Origin: Thermothielavioides terrestris NRRL 8126
Lineage: Eukaryota > Ascomycota > Sordariomycetes > Sordariales > Chaetomiaceae
NCBI RefSeq assembly: GCF_000226115.1
Contig: NC_016457.1
Location: 7,192,001 to 7,256,000 of the forward strand
DNA length: 64,000 nucleotides
Direction: 5' to 3'
The notes under the pieces were generated by a model. The model was given only the letters and a program-made list of their open reading frames with translations. It had not been told where the DNA came from and ran no database searches. The position numbers and the translations under genes were made by a program. Below, one piece after another: positions 45,799 to 57,470 of the stretch. Position 1 is the stretch's first letter, and the number at the start of each line of letters is the position of its first letter.

Positions 45799-47212
45799 TA
45801 TGGGGCTCGGCCGGCTGGTCGCAAGGAGCCACCGGTGTCCGCACACTGTGCCGCGGCGCGTGCATAATCCTGTATAAGTGTACCGCGTTCTATTTCTTTT
45901 CTGTTGCATCGCATGGCTTGAACGGCGTTTCTCGGGGATGGTGGTCTCTTTGGATTTTTTGGGAAGGGGCAATAAACTACGGTACCTGGGGGAAAGGGTG
46001 GCATTCATCGGAAAGGACTAGTTGAATGACGGCTGGGGAGGCTTCGGCGGTTTTTTTTTTTTTTTTTTTTTTTTCCTTGGTTTCCTCTATTTCCTGATAC
46101 CCTATCACCTACCTAACTAACGATCCGGCCGGTAATCCTAAATAGAGACTTCAGCATTTGCTGTTCCTTCTAGACAGTATATGATCGGGTGTGTTACACT
46201 CCGGCCGTTTGAGTGCATTGGCGTACATCACATGCAGGGACCAAGCGCACAGGAGATAACTACCCTACACCATTTTCTTATTGCTGAGAACATCGCGAGC
46301 TGTGCGCGAGACCCGAGGCGAGATCCAAGGCAGATCACTGGAACATCAACACGGCCGCAATTTGCGTAAGTTGAATGGTGAGAAAAGTTACACAGTTTAC
46401 ATGAGTTTACACACCTTCCCCTCCCCACCCCCTTGCTCACGAGATAGCCATCGACGTCATTACATGCAAGAACCCTGAGGAGCGTTTTGACTTAAGTCGC
46501 CCCGTGCGAATGTTTGATCCCAAGTCCTGTGCTCATACAAAATTAGTGCCGGCATTTTCTTTAAATCACTTTGCAACACTTCCAACAAGAGGGACGAAGA
46601 AGAGACTCGAATGTCTCGAACAGAGGCTCTGGTGCCACTATCCAAAGCCACACCGCCGGCAGCTGGACAAGGGTTAGTTATCTTCGAGCTAATTACGTCA
46701 TGGCGTGATGCCGTCTAGCGCAGATCGTCGCAGGGATTGTGGAGGTAGCGGAAATATGCAGCGGGTTCGTCTTGGCACCAATTCTTCATTTCTTCAGTGG
46801 ATCCACGGCGAGAGGGGCCAAGCTGCCGACGCCAGCGGCGCTCGCACAGACGCTCTCTTTCTCCACCGTCCTAAACACTCCCGTACCTTGAGGAAGTGTA
46901 GCTACCAACCACATATACTTAAGCTTAAGCTATCGGGCTGGCCTGCTGCCCAACCTGCTTTTTGGGACTCGTTTTGGAGGGTTCCCGCATGATCGTCCAT
47001 GACCTCATTGCTTGCGAGCATTGGCCGGCCAGCGATTGCTTAACGTTAGTTGGGCGCTCTTGTCGTCCGAACCTTTGGAGAAGCATCTGATTTCCGGACC
47101 AAAGCTTCCAGCCAGCTAGCTACCTAGGTATTGTCTATTGTCCAGACCTCCAGACACCGCAAAGCGACCCAGTGAGATAGATCTTTTGGAAGGCGCATCT
47201 TGTTCTTACACC
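45799..47212. other. Intergenic, 1.4 kb, creD 3' region and SLM1-type gene promoter
   Basis: Contains a T24 tract at 46051-46074, about 250 bases past the creD stop, and an ACCTAGGTA word at 47122-47130. No gene was seen. Confidence 0.5.
46051..46074. repeat. T24 homopolymer tract
   Basis: Twenty-four consecutive T in the creD 3' flank. Confidence 0.85.
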
Positions 47213-48894
47213 ATGAAGCGATTTGCCAGCATCCGCCGAGACAAACGGAACTCCGCCGACATGGCAGCGACCAGCCAGGCTGCCGCACCGCCCAGACAGG
47301 AGACGCTGTCGAGCATCGCCAGCGACGAGGCCGTGCCCGACACGGACCCGAACACCGTACGTTTGCAGACGCCATGCTGACGAGCGACAGCGCGTCTGTG
47401 TGATACCGAGCATATACAATGTATCTGACCTGCCGCAGACCGCCGGCCTGCTCGCGCAGCGGCTGCAGGCGTGGAAGCATGCCGTCGTCTACCTCGAGGA
47501 GTACATGGGGGCCGTCGAGAAGATCCATAAGGCGCAGGCGAAGGAGTATGAGAAGGTGTTGAAGGTATCTCCTTTTTTTTCTTTCTCTCTTTTCTCCTCC
47601 TCAGCTCTCCCGGGCTGTTAGTGTGTCCTGACGCATACATGCCTCCCAGACCATCTCGAAGCCCCTTAGGGAGGGGGAGCACTTCGACCAGAGCCTCGGC
47701 GGCGTGGCCGGCTTCTTTGAGAACATGCGAGTCAACACGCAGGCGCTCATCAACACCAACCTCGAGACGGAAAAGAACATCAGGGGCTCGGCGATTCCGG
47801 TCATCGAACGCTTGCATAAGGAGATCAAGCACAAGGCCAAGGAACTAGCCAACGGTGCCGAGAAGGCCGCCAAGGAGGTCGAGAAGGCGCGCAACACGAC
47901 CCAGAAGCACATCGAGCTGCTTGGCCAGCACGCCGCCTCGTTCGAGGCCACCGGCGGCAAGGCCTCGCCCGCCGAAGACCCCTACGTCCTCGCGCGCGGC
48001 GTTATCCACCGGCTCAACAAGCAGATCATCGAGGAGAACAACCAGCACAACGACCTCGTCGCCGTGCAGACCAACTTCGAGGCCTTCGAGCGCCACATCG
48101 TCCAGGTGATCCAGCAGGCCATGGAGACCTTCAACTCCTTCACCGGCGGGCAGGCCCTGAAGGTGCAGGCGCTGCACGCCGACATGCTCGGCGCCGCCCA
48201 GCGCATCCCGCCCGACTTCGAGTGGAAGGCCTTCGTGCGCCGGTGCGGCGACAGCCTCGCCAACCCGTCGCAGCCGCCGCGCACCGTCGACGCCGTCACC
48301 TTCCCCAACATGTCCCACCCGTCGACCAAGCCGCTGATCGAGGGCTCGCTCGAGCGCAAGAGCCGCAACAAGCTCTCGTGGGGCTACCAGACGGGCTACT
48401 ACGTCGTGACGCCGTCCAAGTTCCTGCACGAGTTCCGCGACGACGACAACCTGCGCCGCGACCCCGTCCCGGAGCTGAGCATCTACCTGCCCGACGCCGT
48501 CGTCGGCGCCCCGCACGGCGACAAGTTCAGCGTCAAGGGCAAGGACCGGTCCGCCCACGTCGGCGCCAAGCTCGCCGGCACCGCCGAGCTCGCCTTCAAG
48601 GCCCACTCGCCCGCCGAGGCCCAGAAGTGGTTCGACGTCATCCGCCGCGCGGCCGGCGCCGCCGCGGCGTCCTCGCCGAGCGCGAGCCTGGGCAGCGAGG
48701 CGGCGAGTCCGGTCGATGCGGCTGCCGCGGCAGACAAGGAGAAGGGGGAGAAGCCCCGGCCGGTCGTGGCTGTCCCGCCGCAGGAGACGGGCATCACCGG
48801 CGGCGAGACGGTGGCTAGTCCGGTGGCTGTTGCGGGGACGCCGACGGCGGTGAATGGTGGTGCGGCCGCGGCCGGGAAGGAGGGGAAGGTGTAG
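47213..48894 (+). CDS. Slm1/Slm2-type PH-domain protein (TORC2/eisosome-associated)
   Basis: Three exons (47213-47356, 47439-47564, 47650-48894; introns of 82 and 85 nt) give 504 residues. Yeast Slm1/2 bind PI(4,5)P2, sit at eisosomes and deliver membrane stress signals to TORC2. The N-terminus is short and basic (MKRFASIRRDKRNS). An F-BAR-like helical region runs from about residue 48 to 300: LLAQRLQAWKHAVVYLEEYMGAVEKIHKAQAKEYEKVLKTISKPLREGEHFDQSLGGVAGFFENMRVNTQALINTN. A PH domain follows at about 315-425: KPLIEGSLERKSRNKLSWGYQTGYYVVTPSKFLHEF..LSIYLPDAVVG..KFSVKGKD..ELAFKAHSPAEAQKWFDVI. The tail is Ala/Ser-rich without motifs. I did not see the calcineurin-docking PxIxIT motif of yeast Slm proteins. 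Confidence 0.9.
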
Positions 48895-51362
48895 GTTGGG
48901 TGTTACCACCAGAGGGAGGGGGGCGGGAGGGGGTTGTTGATTACGCTTGGCTTGGCTGCGCGCCGGCGGTTGGATACAGTTGTCGGTTGGGGGCGGGGAA
49001 GTGGGTTGGTTATCGTTGGACTGCTCTGTTCAGTTCATACCCCCCTTTGTTTAATGTCAGGCAAGTAGGGCCAGGAGTTGGAGCCGATACCCTTGGAGGT
49101 AGTTCAGCATCCGCTTACTCGCATCCTCTTAAATATATAGCAATAATACCCGTTATCTTTAGTAAACTCTTGTTGTGAGTTTTGGAATTCCCCTGAGGTT
49201 TCAAGCTGAATTCAGGACGCCCCAGTAGACTTTTCTTGGGCGACTCTAGTTCTGGAAAGAGTGATCTGCCCTCTTCCCCAGCAAGTAACATGGACGGGCT
49301 AACAAAAGGCACTCGCTGCCAACCGCCGTCTGTAAGACATATCTGGATTGGGCGCCTCCTGTGGCGCCCGCTTACCTACGCAAGATCCTTGACCGGTAGC
49401 TAGGTAGTGACACCGAGGAGCTGATGTGATGCGGTTCAAGCCACCGGGAGTTCACGGTTTAGACGGCGGTTACGGAGAAGAAGGAGGTATACCACGTAGT
49501 CCCTGGGACCAAATGGCGGGTTCAATTCCTTCTGGAACTTCTGTCTGTGTTCCGGTTGTCACGGCAGACCATTCAGTCCTTCCGCCTCAGAAGGAAGGAC
49601 ACTTGCCCTGGGGTCGAAAAGGGGTCGAAGTCAAGGTCGCTGCCTCGGGTAAACTGAGGACAGCCCAAGCAGTCGGAACCTGGGCGCATCACCTCGCATA
49701 ACCGAGCTCGGGTGCGAGTGCATGTTCCAACACCGGGCGCCGGCAAGGGAACTGGACTCGAGAACATCGCGTGGCGTGGCGCGCCTGCTGAAACGGAAGC
49801 ATGTTGATGGATGTCAAAAACTACTTGACCCCCGTACATACCTAGGTACCTACATACCGGCTGTATTTCAACGGCGGCAGCATCGCATCGCGCGGCAGGC
49901 GCGGTGACGGAGGTGAAAGATGACAAGGGGCAAACGCACAGCGGCCGAGCAGCAACGCTCGATGAAACCCGAGCAGTCGGCGAGATGTGACAGAGTCCAA
50001 GCGACGGCGACCAGGATCGATCAATATTAACTAAACGGTTGACAAGGCGTAGCCGGTGAACAAAGAAAAACAAGCCCCCAGCTTGGCACGACAACCGGCG
50101 CGCCGCAACCGCATCTGCCGCCCGGGGCATATGGGGATGGGGAAAGTCAGCCACGAGGAGAGGTTGTGAAACACAAAGCCACATGATAGAGCCATCGCAT
50201 CGGAAAATTAGCAACATCCTATACTCGGTGAGCCAAGCCGCTGCCAGCGAGCGAGCCATTCAGCTCTGCCTGCCGCCGGAACGAAGCCATCGGCCGCGGA
50301 TCACACCGGTTGGCTCAGCTTACAGGACCGCCCGGGCAGCCTTGTGTGACTGTGCAAAGCGGGGTCCATACCGCGCAGGATTGCAGCCGGCGAAGCGTTT
50401 CAACGAGTCCAGAAAACCAGGGCTGCCGAAGAGGGTGGGTAGCAGAGTCGAGAGAGCCAATCGGGAGAGAGCAGGGCGTCTGGATGAGGCTGAGAGGGGA
50501 AGCTCGTCTTGCGTCTGGGGCGCGCGCGTGGCTCGCTGCTGGCCAACCGCTTTCGGAGCTGTGACGCGGGAAGATGGTAAATAAGGCGTCGCGGGCACGT
50601 CCAGATGCAAGCTAGATTTCCTATCTCATGCACGCTGCAGTGAAAGGGAGTCGAGTCTACCTGTTGTCCTGCGAGCCTCGCCCAGCCTCGCTCGAGCACG
50701 CGGGACTAGGATCCGCCACGGTTCTGGCGCGTGAAACCCACAGCAAGGGCGCTCTTGCTGCATGATGCTATTTCCTCTTGAGGCTTCTCTCCGCACGTCG
50801 TGATTGGCATACGAGCCGCCCGGTGGGCGGCCGGCTGAGAGATGCATTCAAGCCATCCGAATGATTAGGAGACTCGGGCCGTGGGCAATCGCCGAGAAAC
50901 CCTCTGAACCCATCGTCTCTGTACAGGACAGGCGCGCCGGCAGCAAGGGCGCGGGTAAGACCCTCGTTGGATGGGGCTCCTCGTTATTGGTCGCCTCACC
51001 TCACCCCGCGAATGTTGTTTGCATGACACCACGCGTCAAAGTCAGTTCCGAGCGTAGTAATCGGGTGAGGTCATGTAGGATTCTGGAGCTCCTTCGTCTG
51101 CCGCGACTTGTTTCTCGCACCCGCCCGGTGACGTGATGTCTATATCTCCAACAGGCCTCGCCCCTGCTCGTTTTTCTGTTATGATCTTCGGAGCACCAAC
51201 ACAACTCGCCCTCCCCTCAGCCTTGCCTCGCGTGCTGAGTTCGCTCGCCATCCCTGATCAAAGAAGCCTCGTGAGCTTAGCCGGGGACCCGGTAGCTCGA
51301 GCCTCGCTCTCTTGAGCTGTTGGTGTTCTTCGAAACGTCTGTTGACCCTTCACTCCCACGCC
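48895..51362. other. Intergenic, 2.5 kb, upstream of the Clr5-domain gene
   Basis: No gene was supported; open frames here are under about 230 codons and lack domains. It contains an exact ACCTAGGTACCT word at 49840-49851. A GGTTCAATTCC string at about 49,519 resembles a tRNA B box, but no matching A box or stems were found. Confidence 0.4.
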
Positions 51363-52188
51363 ATGACGAAGCAATGGGACAAGTACCGGGAAATCATCAT
51401 TGCCGAGTACAAGGACCACAACAAGCCCCTTCATGAGGTGCGGAAGTTCATGGTAGTGAGGTACGGGTTCAGGGCTTCGTAAGTGCAGCCCCTCTCTGCT
51501 CCTGACAGAGGATGGGTGAGATGGTCGGGAGAGGAAATTGAAGTTGGGCTGGAACCCGGTTCGGCCAGTTTCTGACGATATCGCGTAGCACCCGCGCATA
51601 TCGATCGCGTTTCGACAAGTGGGGGATCCACAAGTACTCGCGTCGTCAGCGTCCGCGGTCCGTAAGTCCCGGCACGAGGGCGTCCGCATCCGACTGCACC
51701 ATGCGGGCCTCTCCACAGCCGAACTCCGACGTGGACGAGGGCAGTTCGCAAGGGGCCTCACCACCTGATGCGACACGAATCGAGCTGCTGAACCCGGGGG
51801 CAGGCATTACCACGCCCAGAGTGGGCCTCGGGAAGTGAGACTTCGGTGTTGGCGATGACAAGGAAACCCACCGCTGACGTGCTCGTTCGCGGCTAGTCCC
51901 CTCTGCCTCGCCAAGGCCGACTTCCCATATGTCCCAGTCACGCCCTCGCCCAGTCCAGCCATTGAACATGGCCCTGCCTTTCCTTTGAACAAGTTCGGCG
52001 GCGAACTTTCTGCATTTGGTTCGCAGAACATCAATTGTTACCCGGCCGCTTCAATGCCGATTTATCGCCAAGGCCACAGAGACGCGGCGACGATCTCCTC
52101 AGACACGCCGGGCCCGGGCCAGGTGCCCTTAACCTTCATCCAGCCGGGGTATGGGTACCCAGTCGGCCTTCTCGCGGTCCATCAGTAG
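51363..52188 (+). CDS. Clr5-domain protein
   Basis: Three exons (51363-51478, 51589-51834, 51897-52188; introns of 110 and 62 nt, GTAAGT..TAG and GTGAGA..TAG, both with CTGAC branch sites) give 217 residues. The first 55 residues, MTKQWDKYREIIIAEYKDHNKPLHEVRKFMVVRYGFRAS-TRAYRSRFDKWGIHKYSRRQ, match the Clr5 domain, a short helical N-terminal module common in Pezizomycotina proteins and named after a fission yeast silencing factor. Its pattern W..yK..I..Ly.d..k.L.eV...M...yGF.as.R.Y...f.kWgi.Ky is fully present. The remaining 160 residues are Pro/Ser/Gly-rich and disordered, with no other domain. DNA binding or chromatin function is a guess from the domain. The third exon rests on splice sites and frame alone; without it the protein would stop at 51838 with 158 residues. 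Confidence 0.8.
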
Positions 52189-52597
52189 CTTCCACAACGT
52201 CTCGTAAGTCTCGATGCTGGGATTCCATGATTTCGCTGATACAAAGCTTGGAATGGTCAGAATTTCCCGATTCCACAGGAAAAGGTCGAGGGGCAGTCGG
52301 GACAGATTCGCGGGTCGCAAGAGGAAATTGTGGGCCAGGCAACTAGGAGTGAGGGCGACGGTGGGTGACGGCCTGTTTCTGGGTGGGTGCGGCCCAATTC
52401 CCCTCCCTGGCACGTAGGACTGCTCATCTCACCAAAACCCAGCATGGAGAACGCGGGTAGACGATCATGGAATTTGCGCGCGGAGAAATGATGGATGGCG
52501 AAGGGAATTGGATCAGTACTTCCTGGCGCACCGGGTGAGCGACAGCGGCAGGGAGCAAAACGATGGGCTGGCAATTTTCATGTTGGTTTTTTTGACA
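52189..52597. other. Intergenic between convergent Clr5-domain and NSE2 genes
   Basis: 409 bases of 3' flank; no feature seen. Confidence 0.45.
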
Positions 52598-53930
52598 TCA
52601 ATCGTCGTCGATCTCCTCCATTCGGCGGCGGGATCGGTCTCTCTCCTTTTTGAGTTGGGTGGATGGCCCGATGACCACGCTGGAATCAACGTCTTCTTCT
52701 TCGGGCTCAATATCGGATGTGTCGGCCTCCCCTCGCCTGGCGGCTTGCTCTGCTCGCTTGACCTTCCGCAGGACAACCTCGTCGAGATACAGGTCCTTGA
52801 TACGCAGGTCCTAGATCATATGTTAACGGCCGGATTGAGGACTGGAAACGGAACCACTTGCGTGTTCTTGCACATACCTTTGAGCAGACAGGGCATTTCG
52901 CAACGCCTCCGCTGCTTCGAATAAACTCCATGATCGCGGCCTTCTCAAACGTGTGCTTGCACTGGTGGTTGCTGTAGGGCTCCTTGAACATCTGCAGCGA
53001 GAGCGGGCACTTAAGATCGATGATCTCGCGCTCAACCACGAGGTCGTCGTCTTCGTGAGCGTCGGGCGGCACTCCCTTTGTAGGGCGCCCCTGGTCATCG
53101 AACCACGTGGACGGATCTGGGAGCGGGACCTGGTCTTCTGAGTGCAGCGCATCGTGCCAGTTCTTCTTGAACGCGATGTAGTCGTTGTGTACGGCATATC
53201 GCTGGTAGGCGCTCAATGCCTCGTACTCGTCCCTCTTCGCTTTGCGGGCAGCGTTCAGCAGCTCCTTGACGCCAACCAGAGGGGGGACATCCGCTGCGGC
53301 CTCGGCCCCATCCACCACGTCGTCACCTTCTTCGCCTGCGGCATCCCCGGAGGCCCCGCCGTCGTCATCGTCATCGTCGTCACTGCCAACTACGCGCCGC
53401 CTCGAAGCCCTTGTTCTGGGCTCTTGCGGTTTTGGCTCCGGTCGGGCTTGCTGAGCGTTCAACCCCTCCATCACCTTTTCCAGCACAGCCTGCTGGTCCT
53501 CAAGCTCGGCACGGCTGTCAATCAGCCAACGCGTGGCCTCTTCGCATGAGTCGGTCAACTCGGTGATGGCTGCGTCCAACTGGGCGACGTATTCTTCGAG
53601 AGACACCTCGGCCTCGTTCTTCTCGTCGCCCCTCGCTCGACGCTTCTCAGCCATGTGGGAGAGCGATCTTTTGCGCGCAAAGAGGATGTCGTTGATGCTG
53701 CCAACGCTCTCAAACAGGAAGGCAGTCGACTTGTTGAGATGCTTCTCGTACTGGCGCCTCGAGCTGTCGATCTCGCGGTTGCTGTACAGGGATGCCAGCT
53801 TCTGCTTGATCTTTTCGTCCATGGGGTACGAGGGCGGCTCGTAAGGCGGCAGCTCGAGAGGAACATCCTCGCCGGCCGAGCGTCCCGGGGCCGCCTCGGG
53901 GCGCCGGGTGCGTTGAAGCAGACGCGGCAT
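52598..53930 (-). CDS. NSE2: E3 SUMO ligase Nse2/Mms21 of the SMC5-SMC6 complex
   Basis: Two exons (53930-52878 and 52810-52598; 67-nt intron GTATGT..TAG) give 421 residues. Nse2 docks on Smc5 and sumoylates targets in DNA repair and replication-fork maintenance. The N-terminal half is a helical hairpin (KIKQKLASLYSNREIDSSRRQYEKHLNKSTAFLFESVGSINDIL). A disordered acidic linker (SDDDDDDDGG) follows. The SP-RING is at about 305-351: DLKCPLSLQMFKEPYSNHQCKHTFEKAAIMEFIRSSGGVAKCPVCSK. Zinc ligands seen are Cys324, His326, Cys346 and Cys349, with Cys308 in the usual first position. The intron begins right after CPVCSK; exon 2 continues DLRIKDLYLDEVVLRKVKRAEQAARR and ends EEIDDD, so the tail resembles other Nse2 proteins. 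Reading through the intron would give a false 407-residue product. Confidence 0.93.
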
Positions 53931-54890
53931 CGCGGGGTCTTGGAGAGTGCGAGTCGGCTCGAGTCGGCTCGAGTCAGTTGCTCAGCACGGAGAGATCGAC
54001 ACGCTGCGCTGTGTGCAAAGATCGATACAATTCAATTATTGCTTCCACGCGAGATTGGGCGTAGTTCAACTTGTCTTTGAGGTTCTCGAGCAGCGCAGTC
54101 AGCAGGGCACGACAGGCAGAAAACGCGTCTGGAGCAATCAATGCACGGAAGCGGAATACGCGACCTGCCGAATAAAGCAGGTGGGGTTAACGCAGGAGGA
54201 CGCTTTACCATATTAGGTTAACATCTGATGCTTCTGCCCCCGGTTCTGTACCCTGACATCGAGCAACGGAACTCCCGGCAGCTCAAGACCCTCACTCACT
54301 CAAACTTCCATCTATGGACGGCACGCAGATGGAAACTCTGCTCTGCTACGGGTAGCTTGGGGACTCCCATGCGTGACCGATGGTCTGTATATTCCTCAAA
54401 GGCTGTGCGACATTCATCCCAGAGGTACCTTACGATTTTAGGACCATCGCGCGAGGAAATTTGCTGCGATAGATGTACCGCAGTCAGTAAGTTTCTGTGT
54501 GATGTCTCGGAGGAGAATGGGTGAGATGGCATCGACAGGAGAAATGCAAGTGTTTGGATGGGCATCAGGGGTTGAGGGGGGTCGGCCTGTGGTCGGGGCT
54601 TGTCTGAAGCCGAGGCAGGCGATCGCATGCATGCAGGATGATACCCGTGGCAACGGAACCTCGCTTGCGTTTCTGGAACCAGATTTGAGGAGTGACTCGC
54701 GCTCGTTCTGAAGGTTGCTATGTGCCGGGCGAAGAGAAGATATCTACGAAAAATAAATGTACGATCTACGATGGATGCATTTGTTGCCTATGGCCTTCCC
54801 CACGCCACGTGTGCAGCGTCGTCCCCCGCTGTGCGCTCCTATCACGCTCTCCTCCCCGCTCGCCCTTCCAAATTTCACTGCCGCACAACC
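53931..54890. other. Intergenic, NSE2 promoter and GH7 3' flank
   Basis: Both neighbours are on the minus strand. A short GTCGG/CTCGAGTCGG repeat lies at about 53,950-53,980, close to the NSE2 start. No gene was seen. Confidence 0.45.
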
Positions 54891-56494
54891 TTACGACTGC
54901 TTGAAGGTCGAGCCGATGGGGCCGAACTTGATGTTCGCTATTGGCTGAAGTCAGCAAATCACTCTCGAGACACAAACAACGACGGCGAGACGCACAGTAG
55001 ATGACCTGGTTGCTGGCCTGGTTGGCCTCGACGTCCTTGGGCACGCCCGAGCTGGTGTCGCAGGTGCCGCGGGCCTTGCCGGGCTCGCTCGGGTCGGCGT
55101 CGACGGGGTAGGTCGAGTCGAGCCAGAGCATGTTGGCGTAGTGGTCGTCCCACAGCGACATGACCAGCACCATCGGGGTCTGGACGGCCTTGCTGAACTG
55201 GGGGAAGCCGCCCTTCTCGTTGAAGACGTCGCGGTCGCCAAAGGCCACCTTCTGGGCCTTGCAGAAGTCGGGCGTGATGCTGTTGCCCGGGTTGTTGGGG
55301 ATCGTGCTGTTGGCGTTCTCAATCACCTTTCCGTCCTGAACGTAGAAGCGCTTGATCTCAGAGAGCTCGCCATCGCTGCCCTTGATGAACTGGGTGACCA
55401 CGGTGAACTTCTTGGTCGTGTCGACCGTCATGCTGGGGCCGTAGAAGTCCTTGACACCCTGGCGGTAGGCATTGAAGTCGCAGCCGTCGGGGTCGCAGTC
55501 GCCACCATAGCGGTCGCCGGAGTAGGTGCCGCCACAGCTATCGCCCTCGCACTGGTGCTGCTCAACTGTTTCGCAGGGGTGAGGAGTCACGGCCGCCGAG
55601 ATAGAGTTGGCCTCCCTGGCACTTGGTTAGAAGGCGCTCCCCGTCGTGATTAGGAAAGCGGCTGGCAGGACGTACCAGATATCCATCTCTGCGCAGCAAG
55701 AGCCGTACTGGCCGACACCGGCGTTCTGGTCGTTGGACGAGGGAGTCCACTGAGCAGAGTTCGCCTGGCCGTTGATGAACTTCAGGTCGCGCGGGCATTG
55801 CGCATCGCAGTAGCCAGTGCCGTACTTGGCGCCAGCCTTGTTGGCCGAGTACTTGGACATGCCACCGTCCTCGTCCATGGCAACGAAGTACAGAGCGCCG
55901 TTGAGACCGCAACTGGCCGCTGTTAGTTTCGCCGGCCAGCCAGCACTGCAGACCGCCTACCCGACTTACCCAAGTTTCGAGACGTCCACATCAAACGTGA
56001 ACTCATTCCCGAGCAGCGTGAACATCTGATACTTGGTCGAGCTGGCCATCATGTACAGGCGGGAGCCGATGTTGGTGGCTGAAGCCTATTTGTTAACGAC
56101 TCGTGTCAGGGGGTCAGAGCGAACGGGTCGACCACCTACAGTAGGAGCCCTTGGTAACAAATTTGAGGGTGAGGGCATTGCCACTGGTCGTGACACCATA
56201 AGTGCCCGAGTAGTCGGCACCGTCCAGAGCGCAGTTAGCGGCGCACGACTTGGCGTCGGAGCAGATGGTCGTGTTCCACTCGTTGCCCGTGTAGCAGTTG
56301 GTGTAGCCATTCTTGTCATGGACCCAGCGCCAGTTGGAGTCGATGACAACCTCGCCCTGCACGGTCGTGCAGGAGCCGCCGGAGCTGCACTTCTGCCAAG
56401 ACATCTTGGGGTGATTCTCGGCGGTCTGCGTGCCGGCCTGCTGGGCAACAGCCGCGCCCGCGAGGGCGCCGAGCGCGAGGATCTTGGAAAGCAT
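54891..56494 (-). CDS. Secreted GH7 cellobiohydrolase without cellulose-binding module
   Basis: Five exons (56494-56140, 56078-55970, 55912-55676, 55615-54996, 54937-54891) with introns of 57-61 nt give 455 residues. The enzyme releases cellobiose from the reducing ends of cellulose chains outside the cell. A signal peptide [17 protein letters not shown] is followed by [19 protein letters not shown], the usual mature start. Family features: [42 protein letters not shown] and the catalytic motif E230-M-D232-I-W-E235 (nucleophile, assisting Asp, acid/base). Then come [60 protein letters not shown] and the final [15 protein letters not shown]. An intron falls inside codon W234, one residue before the acid/base Glu. 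The protein stops at the end of the catalytic domain, with no linker or CBM1. Loop lengths and the tunnel-loop sequences are those of cellobiohydrolases rather than GH7 endoglucanases. Confidence 0.96.
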
Positions 56495-56592
56495 CTTGAA
56501 CAGAGTCAGGAACGATCGGTTCTGTGATGGCCAGGCCTGCAAAAATGATGCCGGTGGCTTATTTTGCTGAGCGGGAGGGGGCAGATGGGAGG

Positions 56593-56599
56593 TTTTATA
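56593..56599 (-). promoter_or_regulatory. Probable TATA box of the GH7 gene
   Basis: TATAAAA on the minus strand, about 100 bases upstream of the GH7 ATG. Confidence 0.55.
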
Positions 56600-56747
56600 G
56601 ACTTCTTCCACTACTGTCGAAGACGGAGCACCTCAAGAATTTCAAGGGATCGCAGTCCGGAGCATGCCGCTTCCTCCCCGGCACGGAGGAGACGCTCCTC
56701 GGCAAGATGGGCCTGCAAGCCGAACGTGCATGCCCTACAGAAGTCGA

Positions 56748-57470
56748 GGCTAAGATAAGAATGGTCTGAGTAAATGAAGTCATATAGATCGTCGGCGCAT
56801 TGCTCCCTGTAAGGACGGTTTTGCGCCCCAATCTATTTCTTCAGCAAGGCACCGTCTGCGTCTCATTGGTGCGCCGGCCCAACCCCCATCCGTAGGCCTA
56901 TAAGTCGGGGAAGCGCTGCGCCCGGTGCAAGGACTTGGTCGAGTCTGTGCCTGCGGCAGTTCGGCCATGGGCCGGACCCCAATCCAAGAAGGGGAGCCCG
57001 TGAATGGGCATGAACCGAAAAGAGAAGAGCAGCGGGGCTAGTAAGGACCATCCCCATATCCAAGATCTAGCCTCAGCTCGAGAGCTGGCCACCCGCGTTG
57101 GGGCTCGCTTGATCTCCTCCCAGATTGCGGGGAGCAGCTAGTCTCGGCTGCCATCCCAAGGACCCAATGCCGTCCTACGGAGCCACGGTCCACGGCATAG
57201 AAGGGCCGAAGACTGTTGGGTGGGGGAAGGGGGTGTGGAAGAGGGAAAGAATATCTGGGAAAACGAAAGAAGCAGCAGATCAGCTGCAGCCCACGCCGGC
57301 ACGGATGGCCGAGGGCCGGAGACAAGTGGAGCTCTGCTTCCGAGCCGCTTCATGCCACCGCGTGGTTGGCGCGAGTGGTAACACCCGGCTCGTCCGCATT
57401 ACGGGTAGACCCACTGACACCTCGTGGTACCGCGCGGGAAGCAAACCACTGCCGAGAAAAGACGGCTAAA
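56748..57470 (+). promoter_or_regulatory. XlnR/Xyr1- and CreA-type motifs upstream of the GH7 gene
   Basis: GGCTAA at 56748-56753 (followed at once by GATAAG) and GGCTAAA at 57464-57470 match the XlnR/Xyr1 core. CreA-type hexamers are GCGGGG at 57032 and the close pair CCGGAG 57316 / GTGGAG 57326. Short motifs like these occur by chance; only the cluster upstream of a cellulase makes them worth noting. Confidence 0.3.

Noticed and set aside
49440..49545. Possible tRNA gene (GGTTCAATTCC B-box-like string)
   Set aside because: No A box at the right distance and no acceptor stem.
54880..56500. Carbohydrate-degradation gene cluster around the GH7 gene
   Set aside because: Flanking genes are a SUMO ligase and, after 5 kb, a histidine-phosphatase-fold protein; no other carbohydrate-active enzyme or transporter is nearby.
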